DNA from: Chryseobacterium lactis
GTDB lineage: Bacteria > Bacteroidota > Bacteroidia > Flavobacteriales > Weeksellaceae
Direction of reading: 5' to 3'
Length of the DNA stretch: 64,000 bases
NCBI RefSeq assembly: GCF_003815875.1
Contig: NZ_CP033924.1
Coordinates: 2,852,001-2,916,000, forward strand
Made by a program: the position numbers and the translations under genes. Below the pieces are notes generated by a model, which saw nothing but the letters and a program-made list of their open reading frames with translations, did no database searches and was not told the DNA's origin. Shown here in pieces: positions 36,289 to 45,810 of this stretch; position 1 is the stretch's first letter, and each line of letters begins with the position of its first letter.

Positions 36289-37044
36289 ATGTCAACACAA
36301 GATGTACAAGGAAAAGTTGTTTTAATTGCCGGAGGAGGTAAAAATCTCGGAGGATTATTAAGCAAAGATTTTGCTGCTAAAGGGGCAAAACTCGCGATAC
36401 ATTACAACAGTGAAAGTTCTAAAGCTGAAAGTGAAAAAACACTTGCAGAAGTTCAGGCATTGGGAGCCGAAGCATTCTTGTTTCAGGGAGATCTGACGAA
36501 AGTAGAGAATCTGACCCGTTTTTTTGATGAAACAATTTCACGATATGGCGGAATTGATATTGCAATCAACACAGTAGGGATGGTATTGAAAAAACCTTTT
36601 ACGGATACTACAGAAGCAGAATACGACACGATGTTCAATGTGAACTCAAAATCTGCTTATTTCTTTTTGCAGGAAGCAGGCAAAAAACTGAATGATAATG
36701 GGAAGATCTGCACGATCGTAACCTCATTATTGGCTGCTTACACAGGGTTGTATTCTACCTATGCCGGTGCAAAAGCTCCTGTAGAACACTTTACGAGAGC
36801 TGCTTCCAAAGAATTCGGTGCAAGAGGAATCTCGGTTACTGCAGTTGCTCCAGGCCCTATGGATACTCCTTTCTTTTACGGACAGGAAACAGATGATGCT
36901 GTAGCGTATCACAAGTCTGCTGCTGCGTTGGGAGGTCTTACCGATATCAAAAATATTGCTCCGTTGGTAGAATTCCTGGTAACAGACGGGTGGTGGATCA
37001 CCGGGCAGACCATTTTTGCCAATGGTGGATATACAACCAGATAA
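36289..37044 (+). CDS. Short-chain dehydrogenase/reductase
   Basis: 251 residues, Rossmann-fold SDR. Cofactor loop GKVVLIAGGGKNLGG (a variant of TGxxxGxG), NTVG structural motif, catalytic Ser in IVTSLLAAY and Tyr-x3-Lys in YAGAKAP, and the C-terminal NGGYTTR. The substrate is unknown; the sequence style is like 3-oxoacyl-ACP reductase homologues. Monocistronic with its own terminator. Confidence 0.92.
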   Translation: MSTQDVQGKVVLIAGGGKNLGGLLSKDFAAKGAKLAIHYNSESSKAESEKTLAEVQALGAEAFLFQGDLTKVENLTRFFDETISRYGGIDIAINTVGMVLKKPFTDTTEAEYDTMFNVNSKSAYFFLQEAGKKLNDNGKICTIVTSLLAAYTGLYSTYAGAKAPVEHFTRAASKEFGARGISVTAVAPGPMDTPFFYGQETDDAVAYHKSAAALGGLTDIKNIAPLVEFLVTDGWWITGQTIFANGGYTTR

Positions 37045-37070
37045 ATACAACTTTAAAATAGTTTATTAAA

Positions 37071-37102
37071 AAAGCTCACTGGAAAAAATTCAGTGAGCTT
37101 TT
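37071..37102 (+). terminator. Rho-independent terminator after the SDR gene
   Basis: AAAGCTCACTG, loop of nine, CAGTGAGCTTTT. Also usable from the minus side for lgt, which ends at 37126. Confidence 0.8.
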
Positions 37103-37125
37103 ATATGATAAGGAAATCGGGAAAA

Positions 37126-37962
37126 TTATGAAGTTTTTATTTTTCCCTTTTCCATTATACTTTTAACAATGAAAAATAATCCCAGCAGGATAAATGGAAT
37201 ACTTAAAATTTGTCCCATATTAAGCTGCATTCCGTGTTCAAATTCAACCTGATCTACCTTGATGAATTCAATCAGGATACGCATAATGAAGATCAAAAGA
37301 ATACTCATTCCAAAGTAAAAACCTTTTCCGATGCTGATGATATTTTTCTTATACATGAAATAAACAACGGAGAATATGATTAAATAAGAGATTGCCTCAT
37401 ACAACTGAGCCGGATGTCTTGGCAAATCATCCACCTGTCGGAAGATAAAAGCCCACGGAACATTGGTAGGAACTCCTATTATTTCTGAATTCATCAGGTT
37501 GGCTAATCTGATAAAAGTACCTCCTAAAGGCAGTACAATAGCAATCGCATCCAAAACAGTCATAAACGGAATAGAATATTTTCTTGCATAGATCAGCAGC
37601 ATAATAATCAATCCAATACCACCTCCATGACTCGCAAGCCCTGCAAATCCTGTAAAATGATAAGCCCCATCTACACCCTTTTGAATAGGCAGGAATATTT
37701 CCAGCGGATGTTGGGAGTAATAATCGAAGTCATAAAAAATGCAGTGTCCCAATCTGGCGCCCACTAAAATTCCTATAAGCGCATAGGAAAATAAAGCTTC
37801 ATGTGCCTGCATGCTTAAGTTTTCTTTTTTATAAACAGTTTTTAAAATATTAAAACATAAAACAAGTCCCGCAAGAAATAACAGGCCGTAATATTTTAAA
37901 GGAATGCCTAATATATTGATGATTTCAGGATTGATATCCCAGTTGATGTACAGTAAATTCAT
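37126..37962 (-). CDS. lgt: Prolipoprotein diacylglyceryl transferase Lgt
   Basis: 278 residues with seven membrane helices. Transfers diacylglycerol from phosphatidylglycerol to the lipobox Cys of prolipoproteins, the first step for the many lipoproteins in this window. Visible motifs: YGLLFLAGLVLC, GARLGHCIFYD, FAGLASHGGGIG (His of the active region), the Lgt signature GTFIRLANLMNSEIIG, and HPAQLYEA with the catalytic-region Tyr. Monocistronic. Confidence 0.95.
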   Translation of the reverse strand: MNLLYINWDINPEIINILGIPLKYYGLLFLAGLVLCFNILKTVYKKENLSMQAHEALFSYALIGILVGARLGHCIFYDFDYYSQHPLEIFLPIQKGVDGAYHFTGFAGLASHGGGIGLIIMLLIYARKYSIPFMTVLDAIAIVLPLGGTFIRLANLMNSEIIGVPTNVPWAFIFRQVDDLPRHPAQLYEAISYLIIFSVVYFMYKKNIISIGKGFYFGMSILLIFIMRILIEFIKVDQVEFEHGMQLNMGQILSIPFILLGLFFIVKSIMEKGKIKTS

Positions 37963-38236
37963 TGATTTTGTTATCGAAATTAAAGATGCAAATATACGGA
38001 AATGAGAAGTTTTAGAATTTTGTTAGATTTTTAAAGTGTTATTATTTGATTGATAGAGTTTTATATATTGATTCTCTTAATGTGCATTTCAATGTTTATG
38101 ATCATTTTTATCCAGGTAATCATTAATTTTAATTCTAAAATAGCCGCCAATGGTAAGAGAAAAATGTTTTTTCAGGATATAATTTTAACTTTTCTGATAT
38201 CATTAGCCTTGCTATATTTGTAATAAATAATTCACT

Positions 38237-38983
38237 ATGAATAGAGTATTGGTGGTTTTGATTGCTGTTTTTTTAACGATTTCCGAGGTTCTGTATTCAC
38301 AAAAGATGCTTGTCCAGACTCAGGATAAATGTTTTGTTTATCTCACTTTTGATGACGGTCCTCTGAATGGGAGTGAAAATATAAATGACATTATTTTAAA
38401 GGAAAAAATTAAAATCAGTGTTTTTATGGTAGGAGAGCATGTTATCAAAGACAAGCAGATGGATACGTATGCGAAATATTATGATCAGAACCCTTATATC
38501 GACGAATATAATCACAGCTTTACCCATGCCAATGATCATTATGAAGCATTTTACAAGGACGTGGACAAATCGGTAAAGGATATTTTGTACAATCAGACCA
38601 TACTGAAGTTACCTTATAAAATAGTACGTCTTCCCGGGCGTAATATGTGGCGTCTTGGCGGGCGTTCGAAGAATGATGTTGCCAATGGCATACAAACGGC
38701 AGATCAATTGGCAGCTTTAGGTTATAAGGTAGTTGGCTGGGATATAGAGTGGCAGCACCGTCCGGTTGATGGCAGCCCGATACAAAGTGTTACCGAGATG
38801 TATACTGCTGTTCAGAGGCTTTGTACTTCAGATAAAACATTTACAAAAAATAATGTGGTTATGCTGATTCACGATGAAATGTTTCAAAAGAACTGGGAAG
38901 AATCAGAACTTAAGCAGCTGATCGATGTGCTGAGATCAAATTCCAATTATATTTTTGAGCAGATGAGGTTTTATCCGCAGTAA
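38237..38983 (+). CDS. Secreted polysaccharide deacetylase (NodB/CE4)
   Basis: 248 residues. Signal peptide (residues 1-21, ending VLYS). CE4 motifs: FVYLTFDDGPLNGSE (motif 1 with two Asp), NHSFTHAND (His-x3-His metal site), VRLPGRNMWRLGG (motif 3), GYKVVGWDIEW and MLIHDE (motif 5 His). Deacetylates N-acetylated sugars in peptidoglycan or exopolysaccharide in the periplasm. It may act with the large GH18/CE4/GT2 enzyme, but no linkage is visible. Confidence 0.9.
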   Translation: MNRVLVVLIAVFLTISEVLYSQKMLVQTQDKCFVYLTFDDGPLNGSENINDIILKEKIKISVFMVGEHVIKDKQMDTYAKYYDQNPYIDEYNHSFTHANDHYEAFYKDVDKSVKDILYNQTILKLPYKIVRLPGRNMWRLGGRSKNDVANGIQTADQLAALGYKVVGWDIEWQHRPVDGSPIQSVTEMYTAVQRLCTSDKTFTKNNVVMLIHDEMFQKNWEESELKQLIDVLRSNSNYIFEQMRFYPQ

Positions 38984-39055
38984 AATAGGGTGTAATTTAA
39001 AATGATTCTTGAAGAAACATTTTATAACTTTAAGCATCATCAACACAAAATTAAT

Positions 39056-39751
39056 ATGCATCATCAGTTAGAAAAGCACTATGTAAACAGAATTGGATGG
39101 CTTCGGGCAGCTGTACTGGGAGCTAATGACGGATTATTATCCACTACAAGTATTGTAATAGGTGTTGCCGCCGCCGAGCCGGAACGTCATATCATTATTC
39201 TTGCCGCCTTAGCCGGAATGATTGCCGGTGCAATGTCGATGGCTGCCGGAGAATATGTTTCTGTAAGTTCTCAGGAAGATACCGAAAAAGCAGATTTGAT
39301 GAGGGAAAAACGTGAGCTTGAAGAGATGCCCGAAATAGAACTGCATGAGTTGGCAAAAGTGTATGAAAAAAGAGGTTGTACTAAAGAAACTGCCATGCAG
39401 GTTGCTATAGAACTCACCGAACATGATGCGTTGGGTGCCCATGCACGTGATGAACTGGGTATTAATGAGATCACTCAAGCAAAACCTTTACAGGCCGCTA
39501 TGGCTTCATTCGGGTCATTTGCGGTAGGGGCTTTATTACCGTTTACTGTTTCTCTTCTTGCTCCCATCAAACAAATGGTTTACTTTCAGTATGGTTTTTC
39601 AATCATATTTTTAATGCTTCTAGGAGCAATTTCAGCTAGAACCGGAGGCTCCCATATCGGGGTGGCTATGTTGAGAATTTGTTTTTGGGGAACCGTAGCG
39701 ATGGGAATTACAGCTTTGGTAGGGCATTTTTTTGGAGTAAATGTTTCTTAA
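39056..39751 (+). CDS. VIT1/CCC1-family transporter
   Basis: 231 residues from the ATG giving MHHQLEKHYVNRIGW, chosen over the start at 39002, which adds a tail unlike the family. Five membrane segments. Motifs: WLRAAVLGANDGLLSTTSIVIGVAAAE in helix 1, GAMSMAAGEYVSVSSQEDTEKADL in helix 2, then the Glu-rich cytoplasmic metal-binding domain (EKRELEEMPEIELHELAKVYEKRG), and EHDALGAHARDELG. Family function: Fe/Mn transport, in plants and yeast into the vacuole. Confidence 0.92.
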   Translation: MHHQLEKHYVNRIGWLRAAVLGANDGLLSTTSIVIGVAAAEPERHIIILAALAGMIAGAMSMAAGEYVSVSSQEDTEKADLMREKRELEEMPEIELHELAKVYEKRGCTKETAMQVAIELTEHDALGAHARDELGINEITQAKPLQAAMASFGSFAVGALLPFTVSLLAPIKQMVYFQYGFSIIFLMLLGAISARTGGSHIGVAMLRICFWGTVAMGITALVGHFFGVNVS

Positions 39752-39892
39752 ATTCCTTTTTAAATAAGGTCAGATTTATCATTAGTGCAAGATAAGTTTT
39801 ATCGGTAAGTTTTTGATTTACAGAGATTATTTTACCTAACAAGTGTTAGTAGTAGAAATACGACACTTTTTCATATTTGTTGAAAAAGATGC

Positions 39893-39921
39893 TTGTGGTT
39901 CATTTAATACATCTAAATTTG
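39893..39921 (+). promoter_or_regulatory. Bacteroidota-type promoter for hcp
   Basis: TTG at 39893-39895 and TAAATTTG at 39914-39921 with an 18-bp spacer. A start point near 39928 would give a leader of about 47 bases before the hcp ATG. Confidence 0.5.
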
Positions 39922-39974
39922 GTGACATAACCAACAACAAATCACAAAAATATTAACGATTAAAATTTACAATC

Positions 39975-40382
39975 ATGGCAGAAAGAAATTCAAGAGGAAT
40001 CTTAAAATTCAACAACGGTGAAGGTCAAAAATTATTAAAGCTAAACTATACTGTAGCAAGATCTACAGACGTTTCAGGACGTGTAGCATCAGATCCTTCC
40101 AATGCATTGATCAAAATTACGGTAGAAGCAACAGAAAAATCTGATATTCTGGAAAGTCTTCTTAACGGAAAGTACAAACCGACAGTAGGAGAGGTAACTT
40201 TCAATAAGTCTCACGAAGAAGGTACTTTAACAACATTAAAATGGCAAAACGGTTATGTAATCCAGCACGAGGTAGACTTCGATGCAGTGGATGAAAACAG
40301 TATGTATATTTCTTTTGTTGTAAGTGCAGAGCAAATTGATCTTGGAAACTCTGCTTATGATGGGGCATGGCCTTCAGCATAA
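39975..40382 (+). CDS. tssD: TssD (Hcp), type VI secretion tube protein, subtype iii
   Basis: 135 residues, one Hcp fold in the short Bacteroidota style: MAERNSRGILKFNNGEGQKL at the start, VARSTDVSGRVASDPSNALI, EVTFNKSHEEGTLTTLKWQNGYVIQHEVDFDAV, and the C-terminal ISFVVSAEQIDLGNS. Hexamers stack into the tube inside the TssBC sheath and can carry effectors. It has its own promoter and terminator and codons suited to high expression. It stands 25 kb from tssBC and just before vgrG. Confidence 0.93.
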   Translation: MAERNSRGILKFNNGEGQKLLKLNYTVARSTDVSGRVASDPSNALIKITVEATEKSDILESLLNGKYKPTVGEVTFNKSHEEGTLTTLKWQNGYVIQHEVDFDAVDENSMYISFVVSAEQIDLGNSAYDGAWPSA

Positions 40383-40413
40383 GAACATAATCACTACAAT
40401 TAAGTACATATAA

Positions 40414-40457
40414 AAACAGAATAGTCCATTCGTAATGAAGGATACTATTCTGTTTTT
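40414..40457 (+). terminator. Rho-independent terminator after hcp
   Basis: AACAGAATAGT and ACTATTCTGTT with an inner CATT/AATG pairing, followed by six T. Confidence 0.85.
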
Positions 40458-40584
40458 TCGTCTGAAATCGTTTTGTCAGAATAATGTTTGCTTATTAATG
40501 TTATAACATTATTAAATTGCCGTTATTTTTATGATATAGGTAGTAAAAGTTGGTTTTGTATAGTAAAAAATTTATAACTTTATA

Positions 40585-40627
40585 AAAGGCCATTTTTTTA
40601 GAAATTTTTTTAAAAAACAGGGCCTTT
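40585..40627 (+). other. Hairpin in the vgrG leader
   Basis: AAAGGCC (40585-40591) pairs perfectly with GGCCTTT (40621-40627); the loop is 29 bases of T and A runs. It ends 18 bases before the vgrG start and could affect translation or be an attenuator-like element. Confidence 0.4.
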
Positions 40628-40645
40628 CCAAACACCTCAAATAAT

Positions 40646-42505
40646 ATGAATAAAAATACCTCGAATTCTGAAAAGATTTCGGAGAATCATATTCCCGGAA
40701 TCAACCGTGTGGTGAAGCTGGATATTGTCATTGAAGGGAAAATGATTAAACACTTCAAGCATTTCCGTTTACAGCAGAGCGTAAAAAAACACCATGACTT
40801 TGAACTGACATTAGCCCACGATACCCTAGGTGGGATCCAAAATCATGATCTGGAAGAAGCCCAGCAGTTTTTAGGCAAACGTTTAACCGTAGTTTTTAAA
40901 TATAAAGATGTAGACGGAAGCCCGGAAAGAACATTTGTAGGAGTGATCACAAAAGTAGGATTCAGTCAGGAAAATCACAGTCTTGGAAATATTGTATTAA
41001 AAGGACAAAGCCCTACCATCCTATTAGATGCTGCAGCTCATACTCAGAGTTTTGGTGGTGAAAAACCTGTGAATATGGGAATTATTGCTTCCGAAGTGAT
41101 TAAACAGGGAATTGATAGCAGCAAATTTGATGTGAAAGTCAATGCCAAAGCATCTTCCCAGATTCTCTATAGTGCTCAATACAACGAAACCCATTACAAC
41201 TATCTCTGCAGAATGGCAGAAGCTTATGGTGAACAGTTCTACTATGACGGTGAAGTTCTCCATTTCGGAAATATGCCTCCTCAGAATAAGGCATTGGAAC
41301 TGGTGTATGGAAGTAATGTTTCCGATGTAAATGTTGAGTTAAAAGCGGTACATATCAAACCTCAATTTTACGGATACAACAGTAGTTCTAATGCTAAACT
41401 GGCATCAGGAGCAACACCTATAAAACATGTTGGGAATTTGGCAAAAACAGCGTATCAGAATAATGACGGAATCTTCAAAACTCCTTCATTGCAGGTAGCA
41501 CCTATAAAGGCAGCTACTGATATGGATGTTGTGATTTCCCAGACCAGTACGGCAGGAAGTAAAGCTGTAGAAGTCTTTACGGTTTCAGGTGGTACTACCA
41601 TTCCGTTTTTACATCCGGGATGTGTTGCAGATATCAATATGAGGAAAACAGATACCAACAGTACTTCCTATTTTACCAAATTAATGATGACAGAAGTAAT
41701 CCATGAAGTTGATGGATTAGGGCGTTATGCAGGAAGATTTGAGGCGATAGCTTCAGATACCGGGTATATTCCTACTCCTGATTTTACAATACCTATTGCA
41801 CAGCCGCAGATAGCCACAGTCATTTCCAATACAGATCCTCTGGAACAGGGAAGAGTCAGTGTAAGATTTGACTGGCAGCTTCATGACACCACTAATTTTA
41901 TCAGAATGATGGCTCCTGATGCTGGTGGAACAGATCAGATTACTCAGAACAGAGGATATGTGGCAGTTCCTGAAGTTGGAGATCAGGTCATGATAGGATT
42001 TGTACACAATCATCCGGATCGTCCGTTTGTGATGGGAGGAATGTTTCATGGTGGAACTGCATTAGGTGGCGGAGTAAATAATCATTTAAAATCAATACAG
42101 ACCAGAAGCGGGATCAGAATTTTGATGAATGATGAACAAGGTAGTGTTAATATTATTGATCCCAGCGGGAATAATTATTTTATGGATGGAAAAGGCAATA
42201 TTGTAGTCACTGCTCCAAAGAATATGACGTTTAATGCTGGTGAAAACCTTAATATTAATGTAGGAAAAGATATGAAGACCAGTGTAGGAAATGATAATGC
42301 GATTAATATTATCAATAATCACAGTTTTGCCTCAAAGAATTATAAGCAGACTGTCAACGAAAATAAAACCATTAATGTAACTGGTGACTTGAAGGAAACG
42401 ACTTCTACCACTACTCACAAAGCAAAAAATGGTGATATTCTGTTACAAAGTTCAGGAGTGGCCAAGATGTTGGGGAAAATAGATGCTAAGGTGAATAAAG
42501 GATAA
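40646..42505 (+). CDS. vgrG: TssI (VgrG), type VI secretion spike protein
   Basis: 619 residues. The N-terminal gp27-like hub (residues about 20-390: LTLAHDTLGG, GKRLTVVFKYKDVDGSPERTFVG, RMAEAYGEQFYYDG, HPGCVADINM) is followed by a gp5 OB-fold (VISNTDPLEQGRVSVRFDW, GDQVMIGFVHNHPDRPFVMGGMFHG) and a C-terminal beta-helix spike from about residue 490 (SIQTRSGIRILMNDE, SVNIIDPSGN, then repeated I/V-N strands). There is no extra C-terminal toxin domain, so it is a plain spike that needs PAAR-type effectors; two such genes lie 4-7 kb downstream. Confidence 0.93.
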   Translation: MNKNTSNSEKISENHIPGINRVVKLDIVIEGKMIKHFKHFRLQQSVKKHHDFELTLAHDTLGGIQNHDLEEAQQFLGKRLTVVFKYKDVDGSPERTFVGVITKVGFSQENHSLGNIVLKGQSPTILLDAAAHTQSFGGEKPVNMGIIASEVIKQGIDSSKFDVKVNAKASSQILYSAQYNETHYNYLCRMAEAYGEQFYYDGEVLHFGNMPPQNKALELVYGSNVSDVNVELKAVHIKPQFYGYNSSSNAKLASGATPIKHVGNLAKTAYQNNDGIFKTPSLQVAPIKAATDMDVVISQTSTAGSKAVEVFTVSGGTTIPFLHPGCVADINMRKTDTNSTSYFTKLMMTEVIHEVDGLGRYAGRFEAIASDTGYIPTPDFTIPIAQPQIATVISNTDPLEQGRVSVRFDWQLHDTTNFIRMMAPDAGGTDQITQNRGYVAVPEVGDQVMIGFVHNHPDRPFVMGGMFHGGTALGGGVNNHLKSIQTRSGIRILMNDEQGSVNIIDPSGNNYFMDGKGNIVVTAPKNMTFNAGENLNINVGKDMKTSVGNDNAINIINNHSFASKNYKQTVNENKTINVTGDLKETTSTTTHKAKNGDILLQSSGVAKMLGKIDAKVNKG

Positions 42506-42508
42506 ATT

Positions 42509-42808
42509 ATGTGGAAAAAGGGATTAATAGCTTTCTTCTCATCCGTATTTTCTGTTATACTCACAGGTATTATTACATTGAGTGTTTTGGATCTTACAAG
42601 ATATAGTCACGGGGATTGCGGATGGTTGGCTGTATGGCTTTGCGGAGCATTTTTTCCCATTCTTTTTTTTCTGCCGTTTATAATAGCAGCTCAAAAGAAG
42701 AAAAAAACAATAAGTGATTTTACATTGTTCTGTATCTATTCAGGTTGTATTGGCTTTATCATCATATCAGTGATCTTATTGATTATAGTTCCTTGGTTAT
42801 GCTCCTGA
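42509..42808 (+). CDS. Small membrane protein after vgrG
   Basis: 99 residues, three predicted membrane segments (about 5-26, 36-60, 72-97). It starts 3 bp after the vgrG stop and so belongs to the same transcript. No family recognised. An inner-membrane immunity factor for one of the effectors is one possibility; no direct support. Confidence 0.7.
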   Translation: MWKKGLIAFFSSVFSVILTGIITLSVLDLTRYSHGDCGWLAVWLCGAFFPILFFLPFIIAAQKKKKTISDFTLFCIYSGCIGFIIISVILLIIVPWLCS

Positions 42809-42889
42809 AAACAAAAATTACTATATCAAAAATATAAAAACTAATTATGCATCGTCATGATGGCATAATTACTTTATAAGATTTTAAGA

Positions 42890-43972
42890 ATGAATAAAAT
42901 AATAAAATATCTATTAAGCTTTTTATTTTTTACCCAGATCTCGTGTCAGGAGAAAAAAGACGATAAAAAAACTAAAACTATGACAAAATATGAATGGACT
43001 GAAGGGACTTCTGCTCCCTTGGGATACCCGATGGAAGTATACAAAGGAGGAATGGAATGCGAAGGTGGAGAATGGGTAGGACTAAGCTTTGGTATCATAC
43101 CAGGAGATGGTTCTTGGGGCGCTATCAACCATGGGATGGGAAATGGTTTTAAAAGCCTTCCTTCCCGGTTGGATTTTGTCTGGATGTCTTATATGGAGAA
43201 CCAGTTTTATATGATTGATACAGCAATTGACACCGCTAAAATTAAGGAGTATTTCAGTAAAGGCTATGAGGTAAAAGTAACAAATGGCAGTGGTGAAATT
43301 GAGCATTTAAATTATAATGAAATTTGTGTGGGTATGGCACCTGGAGGTGTGGTTGTGATCTGGGTCGCAGGTGTTGGAGTACAGAAAGAAGTAGGGCGAT
43401 ATCAGGGGGAAAAAGTAACGATTCCTGAATCAGAAATTGCTAAGCTGGATAGCCATGAAAACCGTTTCTGGCGGAAAGATTATCTTAATGAAGTATTTAA
43501 TAATGGCAAGGTAATCCCTGCTGAAGTAAGAGAGAAAAATAAAGGAAAAGAAATTCCATTTGGTTTGTGGGATACTTACAGAATAAGATACAGCTGGAAA
43601 CCTGTTTTTGAGCTACCGGAAAATGCAAAGCTCAATCCATTGACAGATGTTGGGCTAACGGCAATTAATGGAGAATGGGAGCAGCTTGATGCATCGAAAA
43701 TTTCTGTAGCTGGAAGTGAATTAAGAGCAATACCCAGAAGTATTGGATTTGATTTTATTGGTGCTGATAATAAAAAATATGGAGCAGATTGTGATCTGAA
43801 TGAACAATCGGGTTTTGAGGCTTTTAAAGCTGTGTTTGGTGATAACCCTAATTCAACTAAAGCTGATATTATTGTTAAGGTTAATGAGGCTAACAGCTAT
43901 TTTACAATAAAGCTAAAAGGTGAAAATGGTAAAGAAGCCTTTATAAAGGCAGACAAAATAGAAGTTTTCTAA
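42890..43972 (+). CDS. DUF2931-type lipoprotein, probable T6SS immunity
   Basis: 360 residues. Signal peptide and lipobox (FFTQISCQEK). The body resembles the DUF2931 family, found next to T6SS lipases: TSAPLGYPMEVYKGG, LPSRLDFVWMSYMENQFYMID, and APGGVVVIWVAGVGVQKEVGRYQG. About 130 residues follow the GVQKEVGRYQG region, longer than a plain DUF2931. It ends 11 bp before the Tle1-type lipase gene. Inference: it neutralises that lipase in the periplasm. Confidence 0.82.
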   Translation: MNKIIKYLLSFLFFTQISCQEKKDDKKTKTMTKYEWTEGTSAPLGYPMEVYKGGMECEGGEWVGLSFGIIPGDGSWGAINHGMGNGFKSLPSRLDFVWMSYMENQFYMIDTAIDTAKIKEYFSKGYEVKVTNGSGEIEHLNYNEICVGMAPGGVVVIWVAGVGVQKEVGRYQGEKVTIPESEIAKLDSHENRFWRKDYLNEVFNNGKVIPAEVREKNKGKEIPFGLWDTYRIRYSWKPVFELPENAKLNPLTDVGLTAINGEWEQLDASKISVAGSELRAIPRSIGFDFIGADNKKYGADCDLNEQSGFEAFKAVFGDNPNSTKADIIVKVNEANSYFTIKLKGENGKEAFIKADKIEVF

Positions 43973-43983
43973 AAACAACAACT

Positions 43984-45810
43984 ATGGGAAAAACTTTCGT
44001 ATACAACACGGGAAATGCTAAACCTCCTGTAGATGAAATACATCTGGAAATAGGAGTGTTCTTTGATGGTACTTTGAATAACTTGAAAAATAGCGAGTTA
44101 AGGATAAAGTACAGAGATGGAAAGAATAAAATGGAAAGTACTGATACCAATGATGAGATCCTGAAAAAAGAAGAAGCGATCGAAAAAACGAGAGCCCAAC
44201 AGGAAAAAGAATATAAAAAGCTCGACAATAAAGACATAACTGATAATGATCTTGAATATGATCGGTACCTCAAGGCCAGCCATAGGGGATGGCTTGACAA
44301 ACAGGGAGTTGATAATAGTTTCAGTAATGATTATACAAATGTGGCCAGGATGTATAAATGCAGCCAACAGACCACTTATGGAGTATATGTAGAAGGAATC
44401 GGGACACTGGATAATAGCAGGGATGTGGATGATGGCTTTCAATATGGTTCCGGTAAAACCGGAGTGCGGGGGAAAGTAAGGAGGGGGTGCGAAATGACCG
44501 CTGACAGAATTGGGGTTTTAAAAAAACAACAGCGTGATAAAAAGAGGTTGACCAGAATCACCATTGATACCTTTGGTTTTAGTCGCGGAGCGGCAGCAGC
44601 AAGAAATTTTTCTTACGAAATCAACGGGTATAATAAAAGACTAAAAGACGTTGAGATAAAAAAATCAAGAAAAATTATTGGCTATACTCAAATGGATTCT
44701 CCTGAAGGATCTTTTATGGTTCCCGAATATGGAGATATCTGGATAGATAAAGATAATACGGAGGTAGATCCAAAATACATTAAAGATGGTAAGCTTCCAA
44801 AGTTTGGTTTTTTAGGATATTACCTTTTAAGTAAGAGAATTCTGTCAGAGGAACAACTTGAAGAATTAGATCTGGATGTTCGTTTTATCGGGGTATATGA
44901 TACGGTATCCTCTTATGAAGAATATGGAGATATGGGAGGAATCAGACGTGTAGGATGGGAAGGGATGAAACATTCTACCTTAGGATCTTCGTACAATTTT
45001 GGAGATGATGTAGAGCAGTTACAGTTGCTGAATCCGGGATCTTATTTCAGAGCGGTTCACTTTACGGCAGGTAATGAACATAGGGAAAACTTTTCATTAA
45101 CGAGATTCCCCGGTAGTATTGAAAAAGAGTTTCCGGGAGTTCATTGTGATATCGGCGGAGCTTATGAAAACGGAATGGAAACTGTTGATGAAATAGAGAC
45201 ATCTAATCATAAACCGGTATGGTTTTTAAATAAACGTATGCAACATCTGATCGATGAGCATTGGTTTACAGATAAGCAAATTGAAATTAATAATAGCTTC
45301 CTGAACGTTTTAACGTTGGGAGGAGTATATCGTAAAATTACAGGCATTCGCTTTCTGAGAAAGGAATACAGTTATATTCCACTTCATTTCATGGAAGAAC
45401 AAGGGAAGGAATTGTATGATCATCAATTGATGTTAAAAACAGAAACAAGCTATTCCATAGAGCACGATCAATATCTGCCTTCTGCAAAAGATTTATTGCA
45501 TCATTATGTTTTTGAGGATGGACAAAAATGGAGTTTCCAGACAGATGAAGAATACGAAAAAGAAAAGCAAGAAAGAGCATTAAGAAGACTTAATACCCCT
45601 GAACCGATACAGGAACCGGTGCCTGATCCACCGCTAGACGAAAATGGCAATAAGATGAAAACGACCACTTTACAAGAAGTTACAGTTACAGCCTACCATC
45701 CTCAAACCTTATTGAGGGTTATCCGTAATCAGTATCTTCACTGGTCTGCCAACAGAGACTGGATGGGGATGGACCCTAACAGTAATTATGAAAGAGTAAT
45801 ATATCCGTAA
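43984..45810 (+). CDS. Tle1/DUF2235-type phospholipase, probable T6SS effector
   Basis: 608 residues, no signal peptide. N-terminal HLEIGVFFDGTLNNLKN is the DUF2235 hallmark. Nucleophile motif TFGFSRGAAAARNF (Ser about residue 200, G-x-S-x-G), acid region RFIGVYDTVSSYEEYGD, and a catalytic His region with VHCDIGGAYENG. The C-terminal 120 residues are Pro/Glu-rich and variable. Known role of Tle1: phospholipase injected into prey by T6SS. The vgrG and DUF2931 lipoprotein genes upstream support this. Confidence 0.87.
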   Translation: MGKTFVYNTGNAKPPVDEIHLEIGVFFDGTLNNLKNSELRIKYRDGKNKMESTDTNDEILKKEEAIEKTRAQQEKEYKKLDNKDITDNDLEYDRYLKASHRGWLDKQGVDNSFSNDYTNVARMYKCSQQTTYGVYVEGIGTLDNSRDVDDGFQYGSGKTGVRGKVRRGCEMTADRIGVLKKQQRDKKRLTRITIDTFGFSRGAAAARNFSYEINGYNKRLKDVEIKKSRKIIGYTQMDSPEGSFMVPEYGDIWIDKDNTEVDPKYIKDGKLPKFGFLGYYLLSKRILSEEQLEELDLDVRFIGVYDTVSSYEEYGDMGGIRRVGWEGMKHSTLGSSYNFGDDVEQLQLLNPGSYFRAVHFTAGNEHRENFSLTRFPGSIEKEFPGVHCDIGGAYENGMETVDEIETSNHKPVWFLNKRMQHLIDEHWFTDKQIEINNSFLNVLTLGGVYRKITGIRFLRKEYSYIPLHFMEEQGKELYDHQLMLKTETSYSIEHDQYLPSAKDLLHHYVFEDGQKWSFQTDEEYEKEKQERALRRLNTPEPIQEPVPDPPLDENGNKMKTTTLQEVTVTAYHPQTLLRVIRNQYLHWSANRDWMGMDPNSNYERVIYP

